64,000 nucleotides of DNA. Origin: Dendrolimus kikuchii (Eukaryota; Arthropoda; Insecta; Lepidoptera; Lasiocampidae). Location of the stretch: positions 15,360,213 to 15,424,212 of the forward strand of contig CM034395.1 of the NCBI GenBank assembly GCA_019925095.2, given 5' to 3'. Below the pieces are notes generated by a model that saw nothing but the letters and a program-made list of their open reading frames with translations, was not told the DNA's origin and did no database searches. The translations under genes and the position numbers were made by a program. Of the stretch, positions 43,020 to 56,027 are shown piece after piece (positions within the stretch are counted from its first letter, which is position 1; each line of letters opens with the position of its first letter).

Positions 43020-43280
43020 TTGGAAGAAGGCTCCCATAGAGTAAATAATAACCATATACAAAATTAAAATTATATAATTAAAATTAACAAGTTGGCGGTA
43101 GGCTAAATAAAACTTTAACAATACTTGTTGACACTTGACATCTTTGTCTTCCGTGATCACGGCCACTGAAAAGTGGCCGAAACGTCGGAAAAACCGAAAT
43201 CAAATAAAATTACTGCGCTTAAAACCGTTAAAACGTAGTTTTATTATGTATACAAGTCGCGAAAACTTAAGAAAATATTA
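43020..43280 (+). repeat. Penelope-like terminal repeat, single arm
   Basis: Matches 4335-4556 from 'ggctcccatag' to 'aaaacgtagttttattat', then continues 'gtatacaagtcgcgaaaactt', which is the reverse complement of the extra left end of the element at 3550-3582. It therefore shows the true terminus. Confidence 0.75.
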
Positions 43281-43865
43281 ATTTGGATGAAAATAATAAT
43301 TGAAATATGTTTTAACAATAACATTAAATAATGCACCAGTAAAAAATAATCTATATTTTCACGTAAGTAAATGAATTATTATTGGGTCTCAGTTTTGTTG
43401 ATATCAAGTAAAGTTACGTTCTATTGACTTTCTTCAGTGTTAAATCGGGCTACTTTTTTATGATTATTTTAATTAAAATCTCTCTCTTTACTTTCACCCT
43501 TTCCCAATTATATGGGTCGGCATAATTTGTATTTTCCATCCTTATTCCTCTATTATGACATACGTCGTCTGTCACACCACAAATTATCATGCCATGCTTC
43601 ACACAATCCATCTCTGTGTTTTGATCTACCTTTCCAATACATTATGAGGATATAATGATAATACAATTGACTGCATAAAATTAACTCTAAAAACGTTTTT
43701 GCCGTTTAACATCATCATACTTCACGTTAATGGTCGTTTTTTAGCATTAATCTTAGCAGTAGTCCTTATTATTTTTAACACACGGTTTAACATAAAATAA
43801 TTATATTCATCAATGTATTATTTAAAATTTAATTAAACAAGTGCGCAGTGTAAAAAAGTTGCTCT
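43281..43865. other. AT-rich stretch, nothing identified
   Basis: No frame or repeat recognised. Confidence 0.4.
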
Positions 43866-44135
43866 AAATTCAAATGGAACGGATGCGAGATGAGCAAGGG
43901 GCATGCGCAGGCGCGTGGCGCGAAGACAGCCGGACACTGCGCACGCCAATTAACGCGGCGCGTTCACACGGCTGGCCGATCGACCAATAGGTACTCTTCG
44001 CGCACACCGAACGTTAACCTGTCCCACAACCTGTTCCGCCCTAAGACATTCACAGCCGTAGATGCGTTTTACCGCGCTCTATTTGGGCAATATTTATTGC
44101 AGGGTAATTGCCCAGTGCATACACCTCAGTGACTT
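43866..44135 (+). promoter_or_regulatory. GC-rich island, promoter-like
   Basis: Contains 'gggcatgcgcaggcgcg', close to the palindromic GCGCATGCGC element bound by NRF-1/erect wing, plus 'cactgcgcacgcc'. An 80-codon plus frame at 43890-44132 covers it, but the composition follows the GC skew and no domain is seen. Could be the start of an unidentified gene. Confidence 0.25.
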
Positions 44136-44690
44136 AGGCTCCACGTCACTTTAGTGGGTGCATAATTCCTCCAATTTTAAGTATAAAATTCCCCATAGTA
44201 ATTAAATTCAAAAGTTTTATTCAAACTAAGGTCCATTATAACTAAACTAAGGTCACACACTTAAGTTAAAAATTAAGTCTACTTCCCTTTCTATGTTAGG
44301 ACTTTAGATTTAGAAAAGAAATAAAATACAATTTAGATAAACAGACTCGACGTGTCTACCGACTGCCGCCAAAGGATTGTAAACTTAATTTTAAATATTA
44401 TAATTAAAATGTGTTATTATTATAAGATTAAGTATGTATAACGTATAGAAATAACACAGACAGATATACATGCTAAAATACTGTTATGGTAAGAACAATA
44501 GCCGGCCTTGTTGTATAAAGCAATATTTTCGAGGCAACGTATCTTAAAGAATATTTCAAACAAATCTGGCGATGTATTTGGTACACAGTATTAGATATAA
44601 CATAACTTAAATACACATACTTAAACTACTTTTTAAATTACAAGTAAGTGAATAAATGAGTTTGAATTTGTATGACGCGTCTGGATATAA
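44136..44690. other. AT-rich stretch, nothing identified
   Basis: No supported feature. Confidence 0.4.
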
Positions 44691-44900
44691 AATATCCTAG
44701 TTTCCGCGAGAAGCAAAGGCGACGCAAACGCGCGCGTTAACACTATCACTCGTTGCGGACTAGCGCTCACCCGATTTGAAAATAGAGAAACTCAAACATT
44801 CGTTCGATTATCGGGATGGCTGTCGGTCAGTGCGCCGCAGTCGACTCGCCTCGCTTCGCCTCGCACTATTTATATCAGAAAGAGAGAACTGCGTTTCGAC
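44691..44900 (+). promoter_or_regulatory. GC-rich island with an initiator-like motif
   Basis: 'cggTCAGTgcgccgcagtcg' near 44825 fits the arthropod initiator TCAGT followed by a GC-rich leader ('cgcctcgcttcgcctcgcac'). A 94-codon frame (44776-45060) overlaps it; unrecognised. No TATA box at the expected distance. Confidence 0.25.
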
Positions 44901-46240
44901 ACTTCACGTATGTGTGTATACCTTTATTTTATTACCATTTGTAGCCGGTTTTAACCTGCAACGATTAGTAAGCGTAGCTTATTTTATTGTGGCTTATGAT
45001 GATGCGTTTCGGCACAAGAATTCAAACATTTGTATTTGTTTGTATATCGCCACTTTTTAATATAAATTATTATCTTCATCTGCAAATATCAGACCGACTT
45101 AAAATTGTTATGATTACTTAAATTAAAATACAAAATTTTATGAGATTTTAAATGTTCATGTAAATTGATAGTCTTCTTTTAACAAATTCACTAATCTAAT
45201 GTTATCTGTCTAGCTCGTTATAATTAACCTATGTAGGTACTTAGTATTTCCGTTTGCAACCACAATTTTTATAAAGTCATCGACACTATAAATTGAAGCT
45301 ATTAAAACATGCATACTTTAAAGTATCTTTTTTATTTTACAGGGTCTGCTGCTTTTAAATTAAACATTACAAAATAAATATATTTACTACACAACCAAAT
45401 ATCCGTTTCACCATTACTACGTAATTATCTATCTTCATATAACAAATTTACAGGTCAGAAGATAAAAAATATTTGGATATGCGTGCACGCATTACTGTGA
45501 ACTAGATATATGTAACTATGATCTTACTGGTGAAAAAAGTTAATATTTTAATAAAATAAATATATTCCTAAATTCCGAATGCATTTTAGTTATTAAACAC
45601 ATATAAAATCTTAAATGTTAATTATTTAAATAACATAAATTATAAGCAACAAGATAATAGACTAAAAATAAAGCCTGTCGAAAACCGTGTGACGCGGAGA
45701 AGACAGTATAGAAAAGCGAGCATTAATTAGCCTCCGAAGCGAGCAGACTGATTCAGTATTCTTTAAAAAAAAATAGATGCTACTGCGTTCAGAAATGTTT
45801 ACCTCTTTTATACCTGAAGCATGCGTCTCAATAATTTCATACACTTAAAAAAATGTAAGAATAAAATAAACAGGCATCACATACACGAAGTACAAAAAGA
45901 GTTGTATGGCCTTTTAAAAAATGTCTGGATATTTTTTAAATAGTGTCGTGGGAGCTTGTACTGCTTTGATGGCCGCCGACAGCGGCTCGGCGAAGACATT
46001 TTTTATAACCAACCACCTACCTGCTCCCTTTATTCTAAAATTAAAATCTTATAGTGTTGTGTCTGATTCATCAAACACACCGCGTGTAGGTTTTAGATTC
46101 GAGTGGTTTTTGTATATTTTATTATTATCTTTTATAGTGTGGGCGGGTTTCGACCTTTACGACAGTAGGATGCTGAATTAGCTAAAATATGCTCAAGTAT
46201 GACTTTTCTATCACTTTACCAATTTTAGTATCTTATTGCA
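44901..46240. other. AT-rich stretch, no gene recognised
   Basis: The frame at 45921-46181 (86 codons) has a hydrophobic C-terminal stretch and no known motif. Confidence 0.35.
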
Positions 46241-46244
46241 TAAG

Positions 46245-46445
46245 CAAATTTATGCTAGTGGGCGCAGCTGACATTGTTTTGCCCTGAAAAAATAAAAATC
46301 TAGAACACTTTTGCAGCGCTACCTGCTGGGTCAAATTTTGAATAAACACCATCCAAACACATACACAAAATTTCATCAAAATTGGTTAATCTGTTCTTGA
46401 ATTTTAGCCAGATTAACAAACAGAAGGAAATATGATGACATAGAA
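46245..46445 (-). repeat. Dispersed repeat fragment
   Basis: Landmarks 'gcagcgctacctgctgggtc', 'aaatttcatcaaaattggtt' and 'cagattaacaaacagaag' parallel those of 51050-51240 ('agcgccatcgggtcc', 'ttcatcgaaatcgatcc'). These phrases are common in lepidopteran LINE/Helitron-type repeats. Confidence 0.4.
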
Positions 46446-46671
46446 TATTAGGTTGTATTTTAAAACTGTTTCACTAGTTGTCACCTACACGTGCGAAACG
46501 AATCCCCAATTTGGTTGTTGATATAGACTTTTTTGTCATTGTAGTTTTTTTTACGATAAATAGGTTCGCGTTTGGCTATGATCATGCCTAATATCTGTAT
46601 CAATCCTTATGCTGTAGCCTGCTGAACTATAATCTGTAATTCTAAATTAAGTAGGATTATTAATAATAGCT

Positions 46672-46758
46672 TCTACGTCCCACTGTTGGATTCGGGCTTT
46701 AAATTTTTAGGGGCTGGTATACATGTGCAGGTAGCATCACAATGTTTTCTTTTAACAC
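46672..46758 (-). repeat. SINE family A fragment
   Basis: 'cccactgttggattcggg', 'atgtgcaggtagcatcacaatgttttc' match part of 32460-32595. Confidence 0.45.
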
Positions 46759-46905
46759 TCGTGTAAACGCCACCCTCGATACGCCGCTAGTACGTCACCA
46801 CGCTACTATTCTGTGAATTTCTGTGTATTTGGGAACGTTGTCATCCTTCCCATGCCGCCGCCACGCACTAGATAGTGACGCGCGGTAGCGTCTACACGGG
46901 CGCTT
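46757..46905. mobile_element. Small TIR element (MITE-like)
   Basis: 'ctcgtgtaaacgccacc' at the left and 'ggtagcgtctacacggg' at the right are imperfect inverted repeats about 150 bp apart. GC-rich interior, no coding. Confidence 0.4.
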
Positions 46906-47410
46906 GCAGTCAGAACAAGGTAATTGTAATAAAAATGTGTTTATCAGCTCCGAAGCACGACCGGAGTTTTACTCCTCAAATACGATTGTCTTTAAATATG
47001 CATTGGTGCATATTATTTTAGTAATCCATTGCATTAAAGTTCGAAATTGTAAAATAAGAAAGCATAACGTGTTTAAGTTAACGTACGTATATTTTCAATC
47101 GTCAGGGGGGAGGAGGAGGGGCTAAGCCCCCGGCTTATAAGAAAATCTATTCTTAAGAGTAAATCTTCATTAGGACATCAGGTCAGAAAACTGACTAAGT
47201 ACATGCTTCCCAGATAAGATTTGGAACCACACATACCAATACAACAAAATCTGACTAGTTGATCCTGGAATTAGCCTTATCTTGATCATATTAATTTAGA
47301 TAGAGTCTTAGACATAACAAAATTCATGACTGTGTTTGCGATTTTCCTGTAACTACTTCAAAGCCGAAGAAATGGTTCGTGTTTATATATCATTTCAAAT
47401 TATTCCAAGA
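46906..47410. other. Unassigned stretch with a purine run
   Basis: 'caggggggaggaggaggggc' at about 47104-47121 is a G-rich run with possible quadruplex character. No gene. Confidence 0.35.
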
Positions 47411-47590
47411 AGGCACTCGAGTGGCGGATCTTTGACGCTTATGAGCATCGCGGCTTGTGTGGTCCAAACTGAGGCGGTGCGGGTCTGGATGCGTCAGAGC
47501 GTCATCAATCGAGCGTCACACTCGATGAGTCTCGACGCATGGCGCCGTCTGGGGACAAATAGTATCTGCTGGAAACAAGGTATAATTTTA
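47411..47590. repeat. GC-rich patch with internal inverted repeats
   Basis: 'gagcgtc' occurs twice, and 'cgacgc', 'gacgct' complements recur through 47415-47545. It ends near 'acaaggtataa', a donor-like site. Looks like a decayed TIR element; host exon not excluded. Confidence 0.3.
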
Positions 47591-50510
47591 TTAAATTCGT
47601 TAAGAGGGTTTGTAAGAACACATTATTATAATTGTTGATACTTGAAGTATTCATAACAGCTTTGTTAAATCCACCAAAGTCATTTTTATAAACGAAAATT
47701 TTTAATTTTGGTGTGATAAGTAGATGTGTTATATTCATCCTGGATGTCGAATATTTATATAATAAGTAAATTTCACTACATTCAGTTCATTCAACTTTCA
47801 CGTTAGCTGGAAATTCTTATCATGCCTAAACTAATGCATTTTCCAAGATAAAATTATTCGATGAATGAAAACAATAACATCGGAAGTAGATAAACTATGT
47901 ACAAAATTTCAAGGCAATCGTATTAGACATTCCCAAAGTTATTAAGAACGAAGGACGGCACATCCAAATTCACTCTCAAATTAATAATAATGACCTTTAC
48001 CCTATAAATTACGTAATTTTGAATATTTCCTGAATACTACATAATTATATAGGTCACACCATAGGTCATCCTATTCTCAATTAATTGTTTAAAATATATT
48101 TTATAGGAGATCAGTCAAAAATTAAAGACTTTGAATTTCGACTGTATCAGTATCAAACGTTGGAAGAAGGTAGTATCTATATTTATAATATTTTTTTGAG
48201 TTCTGTTTCAGCTTCTAAGAAGTAAAAATGAATTAATTACTAGGACTTTTTACACTACAAAGATGCTTTATAGTTTTAGATAAGAATGTTAAATGATAAA
48301 ATATATTCGGTAAAAACATATGTAAATATACTTTAAAATAATCTTTAAAACTACAATGATGTTAAACAAACAATTGAGATGTTACGAGACAGGCGATCGT
48401 ATAAACGATTGTCGCGGTCTATATTTAGACTGCATATGGCCCCGGAGTACAAACGTGTACGTTAAAATTATTATATAAAAATTTCTTTCAACAAAGAAAA
48501 AATGCCTCGATGCAATGAATTGAACTTGATGCATAAATGTTTAGCAATTATTTAATTTATTTATCTATGGCACACGAACAGCATACATATGTCAAATAAA
48601 AAAATATTTACTATAAATGTAATGATCCGTGGACCCATTAAAGGGGTGCACAGCATTTATAATCAAATGTCGTCAATGGCTTAATAATTTAATTAATTTT
48701 TATCTATATTATATATACATGACAGGACTTGAAATGAATCTCCTTGGTTTAATGATAATGGTAACCGTTTTATAGTATAATCACATATGCAGCGGATACG
48801 CAAAACTTTGGGTCTTCGTGACGTTTGTAGTGATGTTACCGATAAGATTATGCCACTTTTGACTTAGTTGCATTTCATCGGAAATATATTGATGACAATT
48901 ATCACGATATGGGAGGGATTTAACTTTTACAAGGATATTAGATATATAGTGTAGGTGAAGATCGCATTTTTTTTTTAATTAATAAGAATAGGACATAATT
49001 CTTTATAACAAAAATCTACTGTCTTTCTACTTATGCTTTCTAACTATTTTGATCTAACTTGTGTAAGCGTCATCGAAACTTCTCATAATAAATCAATAAA
49101 CACATATATGGTAATCACAGAAACATAAGAAAGACTATCTCTATTCAATTATTTATAGCAACAGACTTGGATATATTACCAAGATGTCATATAGACTGGG
49201 CCCAACCTAGCACGGTGACCTCCAATCTCCCCTTACCGTCACCCCATTCCTTATAACTTCAACAACTCACTATTTCAGAGTGTTTATATTGTCTCAATAT
49301 TATACACATTTAAAAACACAAACAATTTTATAAACATTTAAATAAAAAATCATATGTAACTTACTCGTTTTCTGAAGACCGTGGCGCCTGGCGAATGGTA
49401 GAACAACTTTCTCTGCCTATCTTCACCTTTCGTTCGTTTTCCTAACAATATATAGTAATTACGACATTATTATACAGGTAATTACTACAACTGTAGCTTC
49501 ATAATATCTCTTATAAACATATATTAGCTGCTACAAATTTAGGTTGTCAACACTTGATAAGTCATTTTACTTACGTCGTGATAAATATAATACAATATTC
49601 AGCTATTATATCCCCTTTAGAATAAAATCTATGCAATTATGGTGGAGGTGATGACCAAAGACAGTATAGCTTTGTTTCTATATTCGTGTGGATATTCAAA
49701 CCTCGTGGCACATTATTATCTCTGCATCTTACACATTGACCTAGTAATAATGATAAACTGCAAACGAATACACGTTTATGTCTATATGAAAACATTTTAA
49801 ATTTCGTGACGTCATATTGCATATATATATATCGTTATAATATATTTAACCTATAAAACACGAAATTTGAAGAATTAACGAAAAACTTTAAAACATTTCA
49901 AACTCTATCTGCTTGAACATAATGTTTAAATCATTAAGTATAATGTATTCTATCTCATTCTTTCGCAGACTTAGTACTATAGATTTATGTGTTATCTCTT
50001 TTTAGTGTCGCTTTTTCGTTTCATCGATTTTCAAATCACAACGATTATAAAGAATTTTCATTTCAAAAATTGTTTAGGTTTAATGCAAATTATCATGTAA
50101 TCATAATAAATAAAGTGCAGGTCTTTATACACTGAGATCGTAGCTATCTGTTACGAATGCTACGCACGAGGCAGGATGTTGATAAGATATTTGCATACCT
50201 AACTATGAATTGTGTCTTCAACTTGGACTCTAAACCGTATTAAGATATGTATTACGAAACAATAGGTGTATTTGTTAGTTAGAAAATTGTAATAATATGT
50301 AGTTAATAAAACTATATATTTTTTGAAATTTTAAAGACTATCAACACATGTGCCTATCGTCGCTGTCGGTTATTTCTCTAATACTGCAAATAATAAATGT
50401 TCCCTATTTTTAAAGTCCCAGTTTTTTATGTATGAATAGTAGTCGATTGGCTCGCTGTACTCGAAGGTTCTAGCTTTCTATTCGAATAGGGTAAGTTTTG
50501 TAAAAAAAAA
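47591..50510. other. Long AT-rich stretch, nothing identified
   Basis: Nearly 3 kb with no repeat matched inside the window, no GC island and only short AT-driven frames. Confidence 0.45.
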
Positions 50511-50515
50511 ACAAT

Positions 50516-50777
50516 CTATCCGTGCAGGACCGGAGAAAGAATACTATTTCCTGTGGCCAGGCGGCCTGTCGTAAGAGGCGACAAAACAACTCACAACTAG
50601 GTAGTATTTGTCCGTCTGGGTCGCTACCCCCCTGGTCGGTTTCCAGTTTCCCTTTAAAGAGCAGCAGTGCATTTGTAGCACCTTTGGTGTTGCAAGTGTC
50701 TATAAGCGATGGTTACCGCTTTCCATCAGGTGGGCCGTCTGTTGTCTGCTGAAATCGTGCAATAATAAAAAAATCCC
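50516..50777 (+). repeat. Short poly-A retroposon, family C, plus strand, internally deleted
   Basis: From 'tatccgtgcaggaccgg' to 'aataataaaaaaa'. About 60 bp of the middle (the 'gtcgccataacaacc..ttccggcatt' part) is missing relative to 56878-57204. Confidence 0.7.
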
Positions 50778-51049
50778 AACCATTGGCAAATTACTTTCAA
50801 AAACATTTTTATGTATTATTTTTATATTCTAGCTATACTCAACATTCAACAGTGAGGGGGGAATCTAATGATTTAGAATAGCGAGCTGTCTGAGTATACC
50901 TATGGAAGCAGGTGACATATTCAGCATGCAGGCTCAATATTATATACATCATAGTCTTACGGCAAGACGTAGAAATACACAAGTAAATCTATATATTACA
51001 TTTTAGCTTTATTAATTTTCTTCATTGTATAAGATTGTAATTTATAACA

Positions 51050-51245
51050 TAACTAGCTGTCCCGTCAGACGTTGTCCTGCACTGAAGAAATAAAATTTAA
51101 AACCCGATAGCAGCGCCATCGGGTCCAATTGTGAACCTAAACCATTCTCGAATCCACCTGAACTTACACAAAAAAATTCATCGAAATCGATCCAGCCCTT
51201 TAGGAAGAGTTCAGTCAAATACACACGCACAGAAGAATTTTATAT
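51050..51245 (-). repeat. Dispersed repeat with CTAG terminus
   Basis: Begins 'aactagctgtcccgtcagacg', with 'gcgccatcgggtcc' and 'ttcatcgaaatcgatccagcc'. The CTAG at the edge and the orientation fit a Helitron-like 3' end on the minus strand. Confidence 0.4.
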
Positions 51246-51869
51246 ATAAAAGTAAACAAATATGATAAACCTTTAAAAAATATTCTTTTATGTACGTGAC
51301 AATGTGTAAAAAAACAAGAATTTACGACGCAAAATTGTAAATTGTGCAAGTGAAAGAGGATATAATATCAAACAAAAAAATTATACACAATATATTTCAT
51401 AAACATTATATTATAAACAACATATTAACTATAATTGATATTTTAACATTTAATTCTAAAAGGTTGCCAACTTGCAAATATGTTTCAAATTGCAGTATTA
51501 ATAAAGTAGTAATTTTGCAATTCCAATATGCCAACACGTATTATTTGTACACAAATGAAGGCGACTACAGGATTTCGGTTAGATTGACTACCGGCAATGC
51601 GGAGAACGGCGCTTAATAGCCCGATTTACACAGTTCGATCCGTTCTGAATAGTTTGTTAGTATAACAATTGGGTACATAAAACATTTGTAATAAAGGGAG
51701 CTAAAATATCTTTCTCATTCCTTTACTTTATGGACCCCGTGGAGTAGAAACATTGATAATAATTACAGTGACACGGGTGTAATACCCTAGTATTTGTCTT
51801 ATTAATTAATTGTTGTGCCGTGAGTAACTTTGAAATTTAAACTTTGATAACTTTGAAATAATGTAATAT

Positions 51870-52100
51870 TATAAAATAGTATAATATGGAAATACTCAAT
51901 TTTCTGAAATAAATGAATTATTATAATATACTAGCTATGCCCGCGACTTTGTCGGTGTGTAAGTGTATTAAAAGTAGCCTAAGTTACTCCCTATAACACC
52001 AGCTATACCTATATATCTGTCAGTGATAATCCCGTCAAAATCGGTCCAGCCATTTCAGATATTAGCCGAAAGATAAAGACAGACAAAAATTGGTTATTTG
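51870..52100 (-). repeat. Retroelement tail plus Helitron-like terminus
   Basis: 51885-51925 matches the tail at 33265-33315. Then 'actagctatgcccgcgactttg' and 'caaaatcggtccagccatttc' form a typical minus-strand lepidopteran repeat end. Confidence 0.4.
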
Positions 52101-52221
52101 ATTTAAGTACGGTATATATTTTCATATGTATTTAATAAAAAGCTGTTATTTTGACACTACAAACAGACACTTCAATATTATTTATCTGTATAGATTTAGA
52201 TAGATCATATTCCTATTGTAC

Positions 52222-52517
52222 ATACATACATACATAACTTGACGCCAGTTCCCTTGCGGGGTAGGCACGAACAACAGAGCGCCATTTAGGCTTCTTCTTA
52301 CACACCTCACTTGCTTCTTTGACATTCATAACTCTTGTCATGCACGCTCGTCTGTTCTTAAGGCTCCTGACCTTACCTTCTGCTAGTACACGATCAATTT
52401 GATCATGGAAGGTGTGTCGTGGCCTTCCACGACTTCTGCATCCATCCACTTTGGCATTGTATATCTGTTTAGTCGTTCTTTCATCATGCATTCTTTCCAC
52501 ATGCCCGAACCACCGCA
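52222..52517 (-). pseudogene. RTE-like LINE C-terminal fragment, minus strand
   Basis: Runs from the tail '(catacatacata)' at 52222 back to 'cgaaccaccg' at ~52515. It encodes 'RWFGHVERM', 'GRPRHTFHDQI', 'WRSVVRAYP' without an internal stop and differs from 23556-24056 at few positions. No TSD found. Confidence 0.75.
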
Positions 52518-52519
52518 CC

Positions 52520-53055
52520 GTTTATAGTTAATATGTTGTCTATGATATAATATTTATGAAATATATTGTGTATACATTTTTTGTTTGATATTATATCCTT
52601 TTCTACCTTTCACTTGCACAATTTACAATTTTGCCTCGTAAATTCTTGTTTGATTCCTATTGTAATGTATTAAAATTAGGATATAAAGAAATAACTAATT
52701 TAAAAAATATAATTAAATACTAAAAATAAACTAATTTATAGATAGCATAAATTATTAAAGCCTATGTAACAAATTGCTGCCAGTGGGGAGTTTGCCTTTA
52801 CTTTTAATTTAAATATGCAATAAAATACATATTAATAAACTTTTTAAATATTTTTTAAAACTTAACCATTTATTTCGTTAAGATTATGACATAATAACTA
52901 GATACACTCGTACAAAACCCAGGAGGCTGTAACGTTTTATAAGAACTTAAAAGTTTCTCAGATGAATTGACAAGCAAATTGCTCTCGTATTCGAATTTGG
53001 TATTTTGTGTCATGTGTCGATTAAATAATACAGTGATTATAATGTACATTTATTT
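52520..53055. other. AT-rich stretch, nothing identified
   Basis: Apart from the short LINE scrap near 52765 nothing stands out. Confidence 0.4.
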
Positions 53056-53057
53056 AT

Positions 53058-53165
53058 TTGTCTTACTTTCAGTTAAAATTTGACATAAGCTCCTTATCAG
53101 TAATATCAAATTTCAGCTGATGGTAAGGCAAGGGAATGAATAGTAAAATATACTAACCGGCCCTT
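53058..53165. mobile_element. Palindromic MITE, copy 4
   Basis: 'tcttactttcagttaaaatttgacata', 'caaatttcagctgatggtaaggcaagg' and 'gaatagtaaaatatactaaccgg'. The left end is shortened. Confidence 0.55.
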
Positions 53166-54194
53166 ATAAAACATTGGAGTTTTTATTTATTACTTAAAAC
53201 ATTTGGGACGAAATCTTTTCAATTCCGTTTTTAATTTTTATATATATAGTATAAATTATATAGTGAATTATTAATAGAAATAAAATGGAAACAGTTTTAT
53301 TATTAACAAATATGCGCTATTGTTTTCATTAATCGAAGTAAAACAATTTAAGTTTCACTGGGTTATAATTCGTAGAATATATTACTACTATTGCAATATT
53401 TATAAAAAGATTATTTCAAGAGTTTTATTTAAAAATTTACGTAAGTTTACGATCTACGTTTATCCCCGTTATCGAAAATCCATAAACACCAAGTTTCACG
53501 ATAATCGATTAATTCCCAAAGCCATTAAGAATGGATAACTAAACACGCAAAAGAATTTCCTATCAAATTTTATGTTTATAGTTATATTAGTATTGGTTTA
53601 GTGTCATACAATAGTGGAGTAACTCGTAAGGTGTAGATCGCGCAATTAGTAGCAATGGAATAAGTGAAGTGAGCGATCAGCCTTGGCTACGTTTGAAATC
53701 TTGTCGCGGGCGTGACCACGATGTTCAACAAATGATATCATACCAACAACAGACGATTACGTAGTAATCGAACTAGTTACCACAGTCATGAACTATTCAT
53801 CAACTTCTAACAGAAACGCTTGTGTTTTTATCCATTGCGTAAGTTTTAACAATGTTTACAATAGAATGAAGGTATAGGCCAGCATTGAACTTGACGCTGG
53901 CTAATGTTTACGTCTTGGCAGCAATTATTATTAGAGGATCGCGGTCTACTGATAATTGTTATCTAAATATTTACCGTTCCGCAAGTACGTTGAAACTCAT
54001 TCCAGTCTCCGAATCTAATTTTCCGTCTGACACCTACCGACGAAGTTAATAATCGCTGGAAGAACAAAAATTGGAAATGCCGCTTTGAAATGTGGGAGCT
54101 TTAGTCAGCCAACTCATAGAAATGGAACGATATTATTAAGTTTATTTGAAGAATAAGATTGATAATATGAATTAAATTTGCTTACTAATATTTT
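53166..54194. other. AT-rich stretch, nothing identified
   Basis: No repeat or gene recognised. Confidence 0.4.
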
Positions 54195-54201
54195 AAGTTC
54201 A

Positions 54202-54440
54202 TAATACCGAAGTAAGAAAGAGAGTTGGTCTGAAAGAGAGTGTCGGGGTGAAGGTAAGGAAAGGAATGCTCCGGTGGTTCGGGCATGTGGAAAGAATGCA
54301 TGATGAAAGAATGACTAAACAGATATACAATGCAAAAGTGGATGGATGCAGAAGTCGTGGAAGGCCACGACACACCTTCCATGATCAAATTGATCGTGTA
54401 CTAGCAGAAGGTGATGTCAGGAGCCTTAAGAACAGACGAG
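54202..54440 (+). pseudogene. RTE-like LINE internal fragment, truncated at both ends
   Basis: About 239 bp nearly identical to 23692-23930, starting 'taataccgaag' and ending 'aacagacgag' without 3' UTR or tail. A 7-bp direct repeat aagttca flanks it (54195-54201, 54446-54452). Confidence 0.8.
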
Positions 54441-54784
54441 TCAAAAAGTTCAAAGTTGTAAAAATATACATATAATACTTTCTTATAATAATATCTAATA
54501 TCAATCCATAAACGTCTTACGACTGGGATCAGGTTTTCTAACGTTTTAGTGAATTATAATATAAACTACTATTAAATAAAAAATACACGATGCTTAACCA
54601 TATTAGTTTTTAAGAAAAATTTATATGCCAGAAAATGGCGAAACATGTTCTCACCGTAGTATGATACCTTGTATCCAAGTTTCATACAAATAAAGATTAT
54701 AATTTTCATTTTGAACGGAAAATATATCCAATACGAATGAGCAAAGAGAATTAGCGGTTTTCATGATTAATCTTAATGTGTAGA

Positions 54785-54860
54785 TTTCCTCGTAATGTTT
54801 TTCCTTTGCCGTCAACACGTGATAATTGTAATAAGATATCAGAAGCGGTGCATCCATGCC
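54785..54860 (-). repeat. SINE family A fragment
   Basis: 'aatgtttttcctttgccgtc', 'cacgtgataattgtaa' and 'agcggtgcatcc' match 30808-30880. Confidence 0.5.
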
Positions 54861-55119
54861 TGTATAAAAACTACTCGCTGAACGTTTTTTGAACCAATTT
54901 TCGCCAAAAAAATTTTTTATAGCTATAATAAATAGTAACCTAACTCTGAACATACTTAATTTTTTTTACACGAATTCCCTCCATGTAGGCCAGAAATTAT
55001 ACAGAGACACAGACGGCTTTCCTAGCTATAAGTCGTGCGCAGAAGGTTTGCCGATGGTCTACCCTAGCGCTTCCTACGACTGGGACCGTCGCTTGTCTAA
55101 GTAGTACTAAGAACAGCAC

Positions 55120-55310
55120 GACCGCAGGTCACGGTTCTGGAAGTCGGGAGGGATTGTTGGAATGTTACATTTCTCCACCGGTTCACCTAAACAAATAACT
55201 TAAAACCTGTACAACTTTGTATGATCTGGGTGTATGGAAAATTAACCCATAACACAAGCGCAACTTGCTTAGATTAGGGAAGTATACCTAATATGTATGA
55301 AATGATACGC
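55120..55310 (+). repeat. SINE family B, diverged copy
   Basis: 'atctgggtgtatgg', 'cccataacacaagcgcaacttgctta' match the body at 57790-57860. The head is poorly preserved. Confidence 0.5.
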
Positions 55311-55812
55311 AACACGCTTATAAACACTAAAAAAAATATTATTTTCAAGTGTCAGTGTGGTCGCCGAGAGGCCATTAAAATATGACAACACTATGAGACT
55401 CCTTCTTAACATACTCAAGTTAATAATTATTATTTATGCTCCAAAGATTCTTCGTCTTAAACGAATACTAAATGACAAATGTGAGACGTTAATTTGAATA
55501 ATTTTAAGCAAAAAGACAATAGAACATGCTTTACCAAAATATCTTCCAGTTTATGCGGTTATAAAAACTAAAACCAAGGTTGGTCAACGTGCAAATGTAA
55601 AGGACAAAAAACAATGATAATTTTCATACGACTATAAATGAAGTTTGATACATTCATTTCATTGTAAGGTTACTAAATACTTACATTTGAAATTATCACC
55701 ATTTTGATAGATAAGTTAATATTAAAGATGATATTCTTTTTCATGATTATTCATTATTTCTTGATTGTTATCCATATATTTTTTTACCTTTTTAATGTTT
55801 GAAATCTTTCAA

Positions 55813-55990
55813 TTTGACACGATAGAGCCACGCTGGAATCATTATCATGATTACAGCTCTTAGGGCCGACTCGACCAGTGTGATACCACGCTCTTACAGA
55901 ATATCGGCATGAAACGGTTATCGTGGAGCTAATCGTGTTTCATGCGATGAGTGAGAGTTCCGATGGCCCACTTCGTCCTCCCCCTGTCCC
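55813..55990 (+). repeat. Dispersed retroposon, family H, copy 2
   Basis: Aligned with 40268-40450 ('gatagagccacgctgg', 'tgataccacgctcttacag', 'gagtgagagttccgatgg'). Breaks off after the CT-rich start. Confidence 0.55.
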
Positions 55991-56027
55991 ATCTTTATAT
56001 TCCAATTCCATACCTATACTTCTATAC

